Part shown: piece after piece, positions 7,780 to 17,648 of the stretch | Layout of the letters: every line of letters starts with the position of its first letter | How positions within the stretch are numbered: the first letter of the stretch is position 1 | From: CAZUDO01 sp964618895 | GTDB taxonomy: Bacteria > Desulfobacterota > Binatia > DP-6 | NCBI GenBank assembly: GCA_964618895.1 | Contig: CAZUDO010000105.1 | Location: 1-64,000, forward strand | DNA: 64,000 bases | Direction of reading: 5' to 3' | The notes under the pieces: model-generated | Told to the model about the DNA's origin: nothing | Database searches by the model: none | Seen by the model: only the letters and a program-made list of their open reading frames with translations | Made by a program: the position numbers and the translations under genes

Positions 7780-8576
7780 AGGCGCGCGCGCTCGGGGCCG
7801 TCGGGCTGGTCGTGTTCGCGGGCTGCGCCTCGCGGGGAGAGTTCGTCCGGCAGGACCGCCAGCTCCGCGGCATGATCCAGGAGCAACGCCGGCAGCTGCA
7901 GGCGGTGCAGAAAGAGGTCGAGCGCCTGCGCGCCGACCTCGAAGAGGGACGCGGCGGCCGCCCGGCCAAGTCGGCGGATGCCGAGCGCGTGGCGGAGCTC
8001 GAGCAGCGTCTGGCCGAGCTGCAGGAGAAGGACGCCAACGTCGCCGCGTCTGCGACCGGGACCGCGCCCGCCGCGACGACCCCTCCGCCGAAGGAGAAGG
8101 AACCCCCCGCGCCGGTCACGCCGCCTGCCGCCGCGCCCGACGATGACCCCTGGCGCAAGGAAGTCACGCGCGAGCAGAACGCGGCCGGCGCCATCAACGT
8201 GCCCGAACGCGCCGACTACCTGGCGCTGCTCGACGGGGTGGCGCGCGGGGACTGTGCCAAGCAAATTCCCCTGCTCAACAGCTTCGCTTCCACCCGCAAG
8301 GACTCGCCGCTCGCGGACAACGCGCTCTATTGGGCGGGGCGGTGCTACGAGCAGCGCGGGAAGCAGGAAGACGCGGTCTCCAAGTTCTACGAGTTGGTGA
8401 CGCGCTACCCCAAGGGCGACAAGGCCCCTGCCGCGCTGTGGGCGCAGGGGACCCTGTTCGTCGCCATGGGCAACACGCCCGACGCGCGCATCGTGTTCTC
8501 CAAGGTGACGCGCGACTATCCGGCCTCCGAGGAAGCCGCGCGCGCGCGCCAGAAGCTGACCGAGCTCGAGAACTGA
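7776..8576 (+). CDS. cpoB: Tol-Pal system protein CpoB (YbgF), lipidated
   Basis: CpoB coordinates peptidoglycan synthesis with outer-membrane constriction through TolA. The GTG start overlaps the pal stop (GTGA) and encodes a signal with lipobox VFAGC and Cys17. This form is therefore a lipoprotein, whereas E. coli CpoB is soluble. A coiled coil (residues 25-85, QRRQLQAVQKEVERLRADL) mediates trimerisation in the family. A Pro-rich linker follows, then three TPR-like units (YCY-type repeats, about 145-260, NALYWAGRCYEQRGKQ). At 266 residues it is of normal size and closes the operon. Confidence 0.92.
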   Translation: MKARALGAVGLVVFAGCASRGEFVRQDRQLRGMIQEQRRQLQAVQKEVERLRADLEEGRGGRPAKSADAERVAELEQRLAELQEKDANVAASATGTAPAATTPPPKEKEPPAPVTPPAAAPDDDPWRKEVTREQNAAGAINVPERADYLALLDGVARGDCAKQIPLLNSFASTRKDSPLADNALYWAGRCYEQRGKQEDAVSKFYELVTRYPKGDKAPAALWAQGTLFVAMGNTPDARIVFSKVTRDYPASEEAARARQKLTELEN

Positions 8577-8592
8577 AACGCCGTCCGCCACC

Positions 8593-9735
8593 GTGGCATC
8601 CGTCCCGGTGATGACCCGCGTCGCCGTCGCGGTCGTGTTCTTCGCCAACGGCGCCGGCCTGGCGAGCTGGGTGCCGCACATCCCGGAAGTGCAGGCCCGG
8701 CTTGCGCTCGGCTCCGGGACGCTCGGGTTCGCTCTTCTCGGCATGGCGGTCGGGGCGCTGGTGGCGATCCCGTTGGCCGGGGCGATGATCTCCCGGGTGG
8801 GCAGTCGCGCCGTCACGATGGGCGCGGCGCTGACGTTCTTCGGCGTGCTGGTCCTGCCCCTCCTGGCGCCGACGCTTCCCAGCCTGGTGGTGGCGTTGAT
8901 CGCGGTCGGTGCGGGCAACGGGGCGATGGACGTGTCGATGAACGCCCAGGCGCTGGCGGTCGAACGCCGCGCCGGGCGGCCGATCATGTCGTCCTTCCAC
9001 GCGCTCTGGAGCGTGGGCGGCATCGTCGGTGCCGGCGTGTGCGCCCTGGCGCTTCAGGTGGGGGTCGCGCCGCGGGCGCACCTGGCCGCGGCGGCGCTCG
9101 GGCTCGGCGGCATGGCGCTCCTGGCCGTGACGCGCTTCCTGCCGGCGGCCGCGGACGCCCCGCACCCAGGGCGGCGCCTCGCGCGACCGGACGGGGTGCT
9201 GCTCACGCTCGGATTGATGGCGCTGCTGGCGCTGGTGTCGGAAGGGGCGATGGGGGACTGGAGCGCCCTGTACCTGCGCGACACCCTCGGGGCGAGCCCC
9301 AGCCTTGCGGCGCTCGGCTTCGCGGTCTTCTCGCTCATGATGGCCGTCGGGCGCTTTGCCGGCGACCGGCTGGTGGCGCGCTTCGGCAGCGTACGCGTCG
9401 TGCGTGCCAGTACGAGCGTCGGCGCGCTCGGGCTTGCGGGGGCGCTCACGCTGGCCGATCCGCGCGCCGCGATCCTCGGCTGCGGCTGCGTCGGCTTCGG
9501 GATCGCCAACCTCGTACCGATCATCTTCCGCGCCGCCGGCCAGCTGCCCGGGGTGAGCCCGGGGCACGGTTTGGCCGCGGTCACCACCGCCGGATACTGT
9601 GGCTTTCTCGCCGGCCCGCCGCTGATCGGGCTTGTCGCCGAAGTGCTGACGTTGCCCGGGGCGCTTGGCCTGGTGGTGCTGTGTCTGGTCGGCATCGCAC
9701 TGGCCGCACGCCACGTGCGCCCTCGTGCTGCGTGA
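8593..9735 (+). CDS. MFS transporter, YbjJ-like
   Basis: This 380-residue protein is almost wholly hydrophobic, with about 12 predicted membrane helices. It opens with RVAVAVVFFANGAGLASWVPHIPEVQARL, a pattern I associate with the YbjJ-like branch of the major facilitator superfamily. The loop between helices 2 and 3 (ISRVGSRAVTMG) and the mid-protein GRFAGDRLVARFG fit the MFS GxxxDRxGRR-type motif loosely. The substrate is unknown. The start could be GTG, as given, or the ATG six codons later. It follows cpoB by 16 bases but is probably not functionally tied to Tol-Pal. Confidence 0.8.
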   Translation: MASVPVMTRVAVAVVFFANGAGLASWVPHIPEVQARLALGSGTLGFALLGMAVGALVAIPLAGAMISRVGSRAVTMGAALTFFGVLVLPLLAPTLPSLVVALIAVGAGNGAMDVSMNAQALAVERRAGRPIMSSFHALWSVGGIVGAGVCALALQVGVAPRAHLAAAALGLGGMALLAVTRFLPAAADAPHPGRRLARPDGVLLTLGLMALLALVSEGAMGDWSALYLRDTLGASPSLAALGFAVFSLMMAVGRFAGDRLVARFGSVRVVRASTSVGALGLAGALTLADPRAAILGCGCVGFGIANLVPIIFRAAGQLPGVSPGHGLAAVTTAGYCGFLAGPPLIGLVAEVLTLPGALGLVVLCLVGIALAARHVRPRAA

Positions 9736-9789
9736 GCCGCTGCCGGCGCCTTCAAAGGGCCCCGGTGGTGCGCTATAGGGCGCAGGGGC

Positions 9790-10737
9790 ATGCGTGTCAT
9801 TCGCCACCTCGCCCACGAGCGCGCCCGGCTTCCCCGCGTCGTGCTCACGCTCGGGAACTTCGACGGCGTCCACCTCGGGCATCAGACGATCGTGCACGCG
9901 GCCGTAGAGAGCGCGCGACGCCGCGGTGGGCAGGCGGTCGCACTCACCTTCGAGCCGCACCCGACGGCCGTGATCGCCCCGGCACGTGCTCCCGCGATGC
10001 TGCAATCCCTCCACGACCGGCTGGCCGCACTCCGCGACCTCGGTGTGCAGGCGACGGTCGTCCAGCGGTTCACGCCCGCGTTCGCCTCCCTCACGCCCGC
10101 CGCCTTCGTGCGCGATTTCCTGATGCGACACCTGGAGCTGCTCGACGTGGTGGTGGGATACAACGTCAACTTCGGCCGCGACCGCGCGGGGTCCGGGGAC
10201 ACGCTGCGCGCGCTGGGGCCGGCGCTCGGTTTTGCGGTGGAGGTGGTGGGGCCGGTCGTGCCGCCGGACGAGGAGGGCGGCCAGCAGGTGAGCAGCTCGC
10301 GCCTGCGCCACGTGGTGACCGCGGGCGACATGCGCGCCGCCCGCCGTCTCCTCGGACGCTCGTTCGCGCTCCGCGGACGCGTGGTGAGCGGAGATCGACG
10401 GGGGCGGACGCTCGGCTTTCCAACCGCCAACCTCCACGTCCAGCCGGGTCTCGTGCTCCCCGCCGACGGGGTGTACGCCGTCTGGGTCGCCGTCGGCGCG
10501 GCGCGCCACCTCGGGGTGCTCAACATCGGTGTGCGGCCCACGTTCGGAGGGCGTCGGCGCACCATCGAGGCCCACCTGCTCGACTTCGCTGGCGACCTCT
10601 ACCGGCGGTGGTTGGTGGTCGAATGTATAGAGCGCCTGCGTGGCGAGACGGCGTTCGCCGGCCCGGAGGCGCTGCGTGCACAGATCGCCGTCGACGTGGC
10701 GCAGGCGCGGGCTGCGCTCGCCGCGCACGCGGGCTGA
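9790..10737 (+). CDS. ribF: Bifunctional riboflavin kinase/FAD synthetase
   Basis: RibF makes FMN and then FAD from riboflavin and ATP. The N-terminal nucleotidyltransferase half shows LTLGNFDGVHLGHQ (residues 18-31) and a later SSSRLRH signature (about 167-173). The C-terminal flavokinase half shows GRTLGFPTANL (about 208-218) and DGVYAVWV. The length of 315 residues is typical. It begins 54 bases after the MFS gene with a GGGG ribosome site and is followed four bases later by the rluD start, so the two are probably cotranscribed. Confidence 0.96.
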   Translation: MRVIRHLAHERARLPRVVLTLGNFDGVHLGHQTIVHAAVESARRRGGQAVALTFEPHPTAVIAPARAPAMLQSLHDRLAALRDLGVQATVVQRFTPAFASLTPAAFVRDFLMRHLELLDVVVGYNVNFGRDRAGSGDTLRALGPALGFAVEVVGPVVPPDEEGGQQVSSSRLRHVVTAGDMRAARRLLGRSFALRGRVVSGDRRGRTLGFPTANLHVQPGLVLPADGVYAVWVAVGAARHLGVLNIGVRPTFGGRRRTIEAHLLDFAGDLYRRWLVVECIERLRGETAFAGPEALRAQIAVDVAQARAALAAHAG

Positions 10738-10742
10738 CGGGC

Positions 10743-11693
10743 GTGGCAGCGGATCGGCGGCTCACGTTGGTCGTGCCGGCGGATGCGGCGGGGACCCGCC
10801 TGGATCGCTTCCTCGCCACCGCCGCGGAAGTGGGGACGCGCTCGCAGGGGAAGCAGCTCATCGACGCCGGGCGCGTGCGGGTCGGTGGGCTCGTCCGCAA
10901 GCGCGCGTTCGTGCTCCCGGCCGGCGCCTGCATCGACATCGAACTCCGCGAGGTCGAGCCGCTCGACGTGACGCCGGAGGCACTTCCGTTACGGATTCTT
11001 TACGAGGACGACGTGCTCCTGGTCCTCGATAAGGCCCCCGGAATGGTCGTGCATCCGGCCCCCGGTGCGCGGCGTGGTACGGTCGTGAATGCCCTCGTCC
11101 ATCGCCTGGGTACGCTCGCCGGGGTGGGTGCCGCCGAGCGGCCCGGCATCGTGCACCGCCTCGATCGCGATACGTCGGGGGTGCTGCTGGTGGCGCGGAG
11201 CGCGGGCGCGCTCGAGGCGCTGGCGCGGCAGTTCCGCGAGCGTCGGGTCGAGAAGCGCTACCTGGCGGTGGTGCGGGGGCACCTCCGCCCCGACGCCGGG
11301 CGGATCGACCAGCCGATCGGTCGCCATCCGCACGAGCGCAAGCGCATGAGCGTGCGCAGCCGGCGGGGGCGGGCGGCGATCACGCGCTGGGAGGTGGTCG
11401 AACGGTTCGCCGCGACGACGCTTGTCCGTCTCGCCCCGGAAACGGGACGTACGCATCAACTACGAGTGCATCTCGCGGCGGCCGGCCATCCGATCGTCGG
11501 GGACAAGGTCTACGGGGGCCGCCGGAGCGGGCACCTCCCGGCCCCGGCCGGAGAGTTCCCGCGCCAGGCGCTGCATGCCGAGGAGCTGTCGTTCGACCAC
11601 CCGGCCGACGGCCGACGGCTCACCGTGCGGGCGCCGCTCCCCGACGACCTGGCGGTGCTCGTCGCTACCCTGCGTGCGACCGGGAGAGCCTGA
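10743..11693 (+). CDS. rluD: 23S rRNA pseudouridine synthase, RluD family
   Basis: The family isomerises uridines to pseudouridine in helix 69 of 23S rRNA. The GTG start gives an S4 RNA-binding domain at residues 16-75 (RLDRFLATA, SQGKQLIDAGRVRVGG). The catalytic domain carries catalytic Asp141 in GIVHRLDRDTSGVLLVA. ETGRTHQLRVHLAAAGHPIVGD near residue 238 confirms the RluA superfamily. With S4 present and 316 residues, RluD fits better than RluA. RluC is the main alternative and cannot be excluded by sequence reading. Confidence 0.9.
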   Translation: MAADRRLTLVVPADAAGTRLDRFLATAAEVGTRSQGKQLIDAGRVRVGGLVRKRAFVLPAGACIDIELREVEPLDVTPEALPLRILYEDDVLLVLDKAPGMVVHPAPGARRGTVVNALVHRLGTLAGVGAAERPGIVHRLDRDTSGVLLVARSAGALEALARQFRERRVEKRYLAVVRGHLRPDAGRIDQPIGRHPHERKRMSVRSRRGRAAITRWEVVERFAATTLVRLAPETGRTHQLRVHLAAAGHPIVGDKVYGGRRSGHLPAPAGEFPRQALHAEELSFDHPADGRRLTVRAPLPDDLAVLVATLRATGRA

Positions 11694-11709
11694 AAATCCG
11701 GCCGCTTGC

Positions 11710-11738
11710 TTGACTCCCCTGAAACGATTGCCTAGGCT
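11710..11738 (+). promoter_or_regulatory. Candidate sigma-70 promoter for rho
   Basis: TTGACT, 17 bp and TAGGCT lie 150 bases before the rho GTG. A second -10-like hexamer, TACAAT (11769-11774), matches five of six consensus bases but lacks a recognisable -35. The resulting 110-150 nt leader would suit the autoregulated leader known for rho in enterobacteria; this part is inference. Confidence 0.35.
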
Positions 11739-11888
11739 GCGATACGTCACCACCCATCCGGCCCCCCCTACAATAGAGAGATCCAGCGAGGTAGTCGTTG
11801 CTCGTCCCGGACATGCCGTCGGCTCGAGGCGAGTCGGCGTGACTTCATAAACTGCGATGCGAGCAACACGTGGCGGGAGGGGGACCCC

Positions 11889-13229
<1,341 letters not shown>

Positions 13230-13249
13230 GCCGTACCCGACGCCCAACG

Positions 13250-13279
13250 TTGCGCTTCCAGGGCGCTTTCTGGTATGGC
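13250..13279 (+). promoter_or_regulatory. Candidate promoter for rpsB-tsf string
   Basis: TTGCGC, an 18-bp spacer and TATGGC preceded by TGG form an extended -10 (TGnTATnnn) between rho and rpsB. A transcript starting near 13286 would carry a leader of about 45 bases, too short for the known structured S2 autoregulatory leader. No clear terminator for rho was found in the same gap. Confidence 0.3.
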
Positions 13280-13332
13280 GACCTTTTTGCCACCCAGAGT
13301 CTGTAGAAGGAGGGGGTGATCAAGGAACCCGT

Positions 13333-14127
13333 ATGACGGATGTCACGATGAAGAACCTGCTCGAAGCAGGTGTGCACTTCGGCCACCAGACGAGCCGATG
13401 GAACCCGAAGATGAAGCCCTACATCTTCGGCGCGCGCAACGGCATTTACATCATCGACCTGCAGCAGACGGTAAAGATGTTCCGCGAGGCCTTCAACTTC
13501 GTGCGCGAGGTGACCTCCCAGGGCGGGCAGATCCTCTTCGTCGGCACCAAGAAGCAGGCCCAGGAGGCCATCCGCGAAGAAGCCGAGCGCTGCGGCGGCT
13601 TCTACGTGAACACGCGCTGGCTCGGCGGGATGCTCACCAACTTCCAGACGATCAAGCAGTCGATCGACCGCCTGAAGAAGCTCGAGGAGATGCTCGAGGA
13701 CCCGCAGATGAGCGAAGCGCTCACCAAGAAGGAGCTGCAGGGGCTCCGCCACGAGCGCGAGAAGCTCATGTCGTCCCTCGGCGGCATCAAGGGGCTGCGC
13801 AAGCTTCCGGATGCGCTGTTCGTGATCGACCCGAAAAAGGAAGAGATCGCGGTGAAGGAGGCCAACAAGCTCTCCATCCCCGTGGTCGCCGTGGTCGACA
13901 CCAACTGCGACCCGGACCTGATCGACTACAAGATCCCGGGCAACGACGACGCCATCCGGGCGATTCGCCTGTTCTGTGCTGCGGTCGCGGAAGCCGTCAT
14001 CGAGGGCCGCAACGTGCATGAGGAACGTGCCCGTGGCGCCGGGCGCGAGCCCGCGGCCGACGGGAACGACGGTGCCGGCGAGGTCGGGATGGACGAGCCG
14101 ATGCCCGACTTGGCGGGGGCCCCATAA
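13333..14127 (+). CDS. rpsB: Small ribosomal subunit protein uS2
   Basis: uS2 binds at the 30S head-body junction and is needed for uS1 docking. The N-terminus MTDVTMKNLLEAGVHFGHQTSRWNPKM and the internal GGQILFVGTKKQAQEAI and TNCDPDLIDYKIPGNDDAIRAI are diagnostic. The 264 residues exceed the usual 235-240 by an acidic, Gly-rich C-terminal tail (about 232-264) of the kind seen in other deltaproteobacteria. AAGGA stands six bases before the ATG, with an additional GGAGGGGG further upstream. tsf follows after one base. Confidence 0.97.
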   Translation: MTDVTMKNLLEAGVHFGHQTSRWNPKMKPYIFGARNGIYIIDLQQTVKMFREAFNFVREVTSQGGQILFVGTKKQAQEAIREEAERCGGFYVNTRWLGGMLTNFQTIKQSIDRLKKLEEMLEDPQMSEALTKKELQGLRHEREKLMSSLGGIKGLRKLPDALFVIDPKKEEIAVKEANKLSIPVVAVVDTNCDPDLIDYKIPGNDDAIRAIRLFCAAVAEAVIEGRNVHEERARGAGREPAADGNDGAGEVGMDEPMPDLAGAP

Positions 14128-14128
14128 G

Positions 14129-14758
14129 GTGGGGCTCGAGGCGGTCAGGGAGCTGCGCGAGAAAACCGGCGCCGGTCTGCTCGATTGCCAGAAGGCGCTC
14201 GGGGACGCGGCCGGCGACGCCGAGAAAGCGCTCAAGCTCCTGCGCGAGCGGGGGCTCGCCAAGGCCGCCAAGAAGGCCATCCGGATCGCCACGGACGGCA
14301 TCGTCGGCGCCTACATCCACCCCGGGGGCAAGATCGGGGTCCTTATCGAAGTCAACTGCGAAACCGACTTCGTCGCCAAGACGCCGGAGTTCCAGCAGCT
14401 GGTGAAGGACATCGCCATGCAGGTCGCCGCCAGCGCGCCGCGGTACGTCAGCCGCGACGAGGTGCCGGCGACCGAGCTCGAGGCCGAGCGGGCCATCTAC
14501 CGGACCCAGGCGGAACGCTCCGGCAAGCCGGCCCAGGTCCTCGACAAGATCGTGGCCGGCCAGGTCGAACGCTACTACAAGGATGTGTGCCTTCTCGAGC
14601 AGCCGTTCGTGAAACAGAGCGACCGGACCGTCGATGAGATCGTGAAGGAGGCCATCGTGCGGTTCGGGGTGAACGTGGCGGTACGCCGCTTTGCCCGGTT
14701 CCAGCTCGGCGAGACGGCGACCAAGGAGGATGCCGCTGGAGGCGCGCCCGGAGCCTGA
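14129..14758 (+). CDS. tsf: Elongation factor Ts (short form)
   Basis: EF-Ts exchanges GDP on EF-Tu. The GTG one base after the rpsB stop gives the expected N-terminus (VGLEAVRELREKTGAGLLDCQKAL, where M-[KR]-x-L-R-E-x-T-G-A-G is standard). The EF-Tu contact motif CETDFVAK lies near residue 77. At 209 residues it belongs to the short class that lacks one half of the duplicated core seen in the 283-residue E. coli protein. No convincing ribosome site precedes the GTG, so translation is probably coupled to rpsB. Its 3' end overlaps the pyrH start by 29 bases. Confidence 0.95.
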   Translation: MGLEAVRELREKTGAGLLDCQKALGDAAGDAEKALKLLRERGLAKAAKKAIRIATDGIVGAYIHPGGKIGVLIEVNCETDFVAKTPEFQQLVKDIAMQVAASAPRYVSRDEVPATELEAERAIYRTQAERSGKPAQVLDKIVAGQVERYYKDVCLLEQPFVKQSDRTVDEIVKEAIVRFGVNVAVRRFARFQLGETATKEDAAGGAPGA

Positions 14759-15500
14759 GTCGACGTCGGGGTCGCCCGGCGCGATTCGCTATCGTCGCGT
14801 GCTCCTCAAGATCAGCGGGGAGGCGCTCGCCGGTTCGGCCGGCTTGGGCATCGATCCGGGCGTGTTGGGGGCGTTCGCCGCCGAAGTGAAGGACGTGCAT
14901 GCGCTCGGCTGCGAGCTGGCGCTGGTGATCGGCGGCGGCAACATCTTCCGCGGCCTCTCCGGTAGCGCGAGCGGCGTCGATCGTGCCACCGGCGACTACA
15001 TGGGCATGCTCGCCACCGTCATCAACGCGCTGGCGCTGCAGGACGCTCTGGAGAAGCTGGGCGTGCCCACCCGGGTTTTGTCCGCCATCACCATGCAGGC
15101 GGTGGCGGAACCGTACATCCGCCGGCGGGCGACACGGCACTTGGAGAAGGGGCGGGTGGTGATCTTCGCCGCCGGGACGGGCAATCCGTTCTTCACGACC
15201 GATACCGCCGCCAGCCTGCGGGCCATGGAGATCGGCGCCGAGGTGATCTTCAAGGCCACCAAGGTCGATGGGGTCTTCGACGCCGACCCGGTCAAGCACC
15301 CAGGCGCGCGGCTTCTCTCCGAGATCACCTATCGCGACGTGCTCACCCGGCAGCTGCAGGTGATGGATGCGACGGCGATCGCGTTGTGCATGGACAATGG
15401 GATGCCGATCCTGGTGTTCAATGTTTTGCAGGCCGGTAACATCAAGAAGGCCGTGACCGGGACCCGTATCGGTACGGTCGTGCGGGCGGATAGATCATGA
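14730..15500 (+). CDS. pyrH: Uridylate kinase
   Basis: UMP kinase makes UDP in the pyrimidine pathway; the hexamer is regulated by GTP and UTP. The motif RVLLKISGEALAGS (about 22-35), the GGGNIFRG loop near 69-76, GTGNPFFTTDTAA (about 147-159) and a C-terminal MDNGMPILVFN are all present. The ATG lies inside tsf. It is the only start that leaves a plausible N-terminus, although AAGGAGG abuts it with no spacing. It adds an extra 20-residue acidic leader before the usual start of the fold. frr overlaps the stop by four bases. Confidence 0.95.
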   Translation: MPLEARPEPESTSGSPGAIRYRRVLLKISGEALAGSAGLGIDPGVLGAFAAEVKDVHALGCELALVIGGGNIFRGLSGSASGVDRATGDYMGMLATVINALALQDALEKLGVPTRVLSAITMQAVAEPYIRRRATRHLEKGRVVIFAAGTGNPFFTTDTAASLRAMEIGAEVIFKATKVDGVFDADPVKHPGARLLSEITYRDVLTRQLQVMDATAIALCMDNGMPILVFNVLQAGNIKKAVTGTRIGTVVRADRS

Positions 15501-16054
15501 CGGACGAGGTCATCAATACCTGCAAGCAGGACATGGAGAAGACGGTGGCGGCCCTGAAGAAGGATCTCTCGCACGTCCGGACAGGCCGTGCCACGACTGC
15601 CCTGCTCGACGGGATACTGGTCGACTACTACGGCACCAAGTCGCCCCTGAACCAAGTCGCCACGCTGTCCGTGCCGGAAGCCACGCTCATCGTGATCCAG
15701 CCCTTCGACAAGAGCGTGATCGGCGCGATCGAGAAGGCCATCCAGGCGTCCGACCTGGGTCTCAACCCGCTGAACGACGGCAAGTTGATCCGCGTCCCCA
15801 TCCCGCCGCTCACCGGCGAGCGCCGCAAGGAGCTGGTGAAGCACGTGCGCAAGCTCGGCGAGGACTACCGCGTGTCGGTCCGTACCCACCGGCGCGACGC
15901 GCTCGAGATGCTGAAGGCCCTCGAGAAGGACAAAGACATCACCGAAGACGACCGCCGCCACGCGGCCGACAAGGTCGAAGCCCTCACGAAGGACTACGTC
16001 GAGCGCGTCGAGAAGACGCTCAAGACCAAAGAAGACGAGATCATGGCGGTCTGA
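15497..16054 (+). CDS. frr: Ribosome recycling factor
   Basis: RRF splits post-termination ribosomes together with EF-G. The 185 residues match the standard length. The conserved elements are LSHVRTGRATTALLDGILVDYYG (about 25-47), a central beta domain and the C-terminal three-helix bundle ending DYVERVEKTLKTKEDEIMAV, with the family's typical K-x-K-E-x-E-[IL]-[ML] end. The ATGA overlap with pyrH and the one-base TGATG overlap with uppS indicate tight coupling. Confidence 0.97.
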   Translation: MTDEVINTCKQDMEKTVAALKKDLSHVRTGRATTALLDGILVDYYGTKSPLNQVATLSVPEATLIVIQPFDKSVIGAIEKAIQASDLGLNPLNDGKLIRVPIPPLTGERRKELVKHVRKLGEDYRVSVRTHRRDALEMLKALEKDKDITEDDRRHAADKVEALTKDYVERVEKTLKTKEDEIMAV

Positions 16055-16809
16055 TGGTGGAGCTCGACCCGGCCAACCTCCCGCGCCATGTCGCCATCAT
16101 CATGGATGGCAACGGGCGCTGGGCGCAGCAGCGGGCGCTGCCCCGGCTGCAGGGGCACCGCGTCGGCAAGGACTCGGTACGAGCCGTGGTCGAGATGAGC
16201 CGGAAGCTCGGCATCCGCTACCTGTCGTTGTACGCGTTCTCCACCGAGAACTGGCAACGACCCCCGCGGGAGGTCGACGGCCTCATGTCCCTGCTGCGCC
16301 GCTACCTGGCCAGCGAGCTCGGGCGCATGATGAAGAACAACATTCGCCTGCTCGCGGTCGGGAGCCTGCGGCGGCTGCCGCCGGCGGTGCGCGAGGCCCT
16401 TCGGGCTGCCATCGTCGCCACCAAGGGCAACACCGGCCTCACGGTGATCCTGGCCGTGAGCTACGGCAGCCGGGAGGAGATCACCCGGGCGGTGCGGGCC
16501 CTGGCACGTCGGGTGCGGCGGGGCGAGCTCGCGCCGGAGCAGATCACACCCGCCCTGCTGGGCCGTCATCTCGATACCGCGGGCGTTCCCGATCCCGACC
16601 TGCTCATCCGGACCAGCGGCGAGCTGCGGGTGAGCAACTTCTTTCTGTGGCAGCTGGCCTACTCCGAGCTGTTCGTCACCGAGACGCTGTGGCCGGACTT
16701 CCGGGAGCGCGACTACTTGCAGGCGCTCGGCTTCTTCCAGCAACGCCAGCGTCGCTTCGGGCGCACGGCCGAGCAGGTCGAGCGCGAGAAGCTGCGGGTC
16801 GCGTATTGA
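16054..16809 (+). CDS. uppS: Undecaprenyl pyrophosphate synthase
   Basis: This cis-prenyltransferase condenses FPP with IPP units to make the C55 carrier for peptidoglycan and O-antigen. The first signature HVAIIMDGNGRWAQ holds the catalytic Asp18. Other motifs are LSLYAFSTENWQRP (about 64-77), SYGSREEI (about 151) and the C-terminal RTSGELRVSNFFLWQLAYSE with WPDF. The length of 251 residues is standard. Its place between frr and cdsA is widely conserved. Confidence 0.97.
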   Translation: MVELDPANLPRHVAIIMDGNGRWAQQRALPRLQGHRVGKDSVRAVVEMSRKLGIRYLSLYAFSTENWQRPPREVDGLMSLLRRYLASELGRMMKNNIRLLAVGSLRRLPPAVREALRAAIVATKGNTGLTVILAVSYGSREEITRAVRALARRVRRGELAPEQITPALLGRHLDTAGVPDPDLLIRTSGELRVSNFFLWQLAYSELFVTETLWPDFRERDYLQALGFFQQRQRRFGRTAEQVEREKLRVAY

Positions 16810-16836
16810 GCGCCGCCGGCGCCGCCCGCAGCGCCC

Positions 16837-17634
16837 ATGCTGCGCACTAGGCTCGCGACCGCAGCCGTTGCCCTGCCGACGCTCTGGCTGGTGGTCCAGT
16901 ACCTGCCGGCGCCCTTGTTCAACGGGTTCATCGTCGCGGTCACGGCGGTTGCCCTCTACGAGTACTTCGAGATGGCGCTGCCCGCCGATCCGCTTGGTCG
17001 CCTGTGCGGGCTGGTCTGGGGCCTCCTGGTCGCTGGCGGCGTGGTGTGGGGCCGACCCGAGGCCTGGGGCGCGGCGCTCTCGCTGGCGGTGATCGGGGGG
17101 CTCGTGCTGGCGCTCGCCCGCAGCCACGATCTCCCCGGCGAGGTGCAGCGCCTCGGCCTGTCGTTGCTCGGTGTCCTGTACATCGGGTTCTTCACCCCGC
17201 ACTTCGTGTTGCTGCGGGGCGACGGCGAGGGATGGCGGTGGGTGCTGTTGACGGTGGCTCTCGCCATGGGCTCGGACACCGGCGGGTATTTCGCCGGGCG
17301 CGCCTTCGGCCGTCACAAGCTCGCGCCGGCGATCAGCCCGAGCAAGACCGTCGAGGGCATGCTCGGCGCCGTCGCAGGTGCCATGCTGCTCGCCACCCTG
17401 TGGCGGCTGGTGTTCTTCCCGGCGTTGGGGGGCCGGGAGGCGCTGGTCCTGGGGGGCTTCGTCAGCGTGCTCGCGCAGTTCGGCGATCTGTGTGAATCGG
17501 CTCTCAAGCGGGCGTTCGGCGCCAAGGACTCCGGCTGGATTATCCCGGGTCACGGTGGCATGCTGGACCGGCTGGACAGCCTCCTCTTCCCGGTCGTGTT
17601 CATCTACTACTACGCCGCCCTGCCACGGGCCTGA
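16837..17634 (+). CDS. cdsA: Phosphatidate cytidylyltransferase
   Basis: CdsA makes CDP-diacylglycerol, the precursor used by PssA, from phosphatidic acid and CTP. The 265-residue protein has about eight hydrophobic helices. The C-terminal signature (SDTGGYFAGRAFGRHKLA, then SPSKTVEG, then KDSGWIIPGHGGMLDRLDS) carries the metal-binding acidic residues of the family. An IPGHGG-type loop ends the active site. The usual neighbour dxr is missing between this gene and rseP. Confidence 0.96.
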   Translation: MLRTRLATAAVALPTLWLVVQYLPAPLFNGFIVAVTAVALYEYFEMALPADPLGRLCGLVWGLLVAGGVVWGRPEAWGAALSLAVIGGLVLALARSHDLPGEVQRLGLSLLGVLYIGFFTPHFVLLRGDGEGWRWVLLTVALAMGSDTGGYFAGRAFGRHKLAPAISPSKTVEGMLGAVAGAMLLATLWRLVFFPALGGREALVLGGFVSVLAQFGDLCESALKRAFGAKDSGWIIPGHGGMLDRLDSLLFPVVFIYYYAALPRA

Positions 17635-17648
17635 GGCGCCGCCGACCC

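Noticed and set aside
8275..10728. A very long open frame on the minus strand opposite the MFS and ribF genes
   Set aside because: Its translation is rich in His, Arg and Gln with no domain, and it mirrors conserved genes on the plus strand. Long antisense frames are expected at this GC content.
13230..13332. Structured autoregulatory S2 leader before rpsB
   Set aside because: The 103-bp gap does not show the conserved stem arrangement as far as I can fold by eye, and the candidate promoter would leave only about 45 leader bases.
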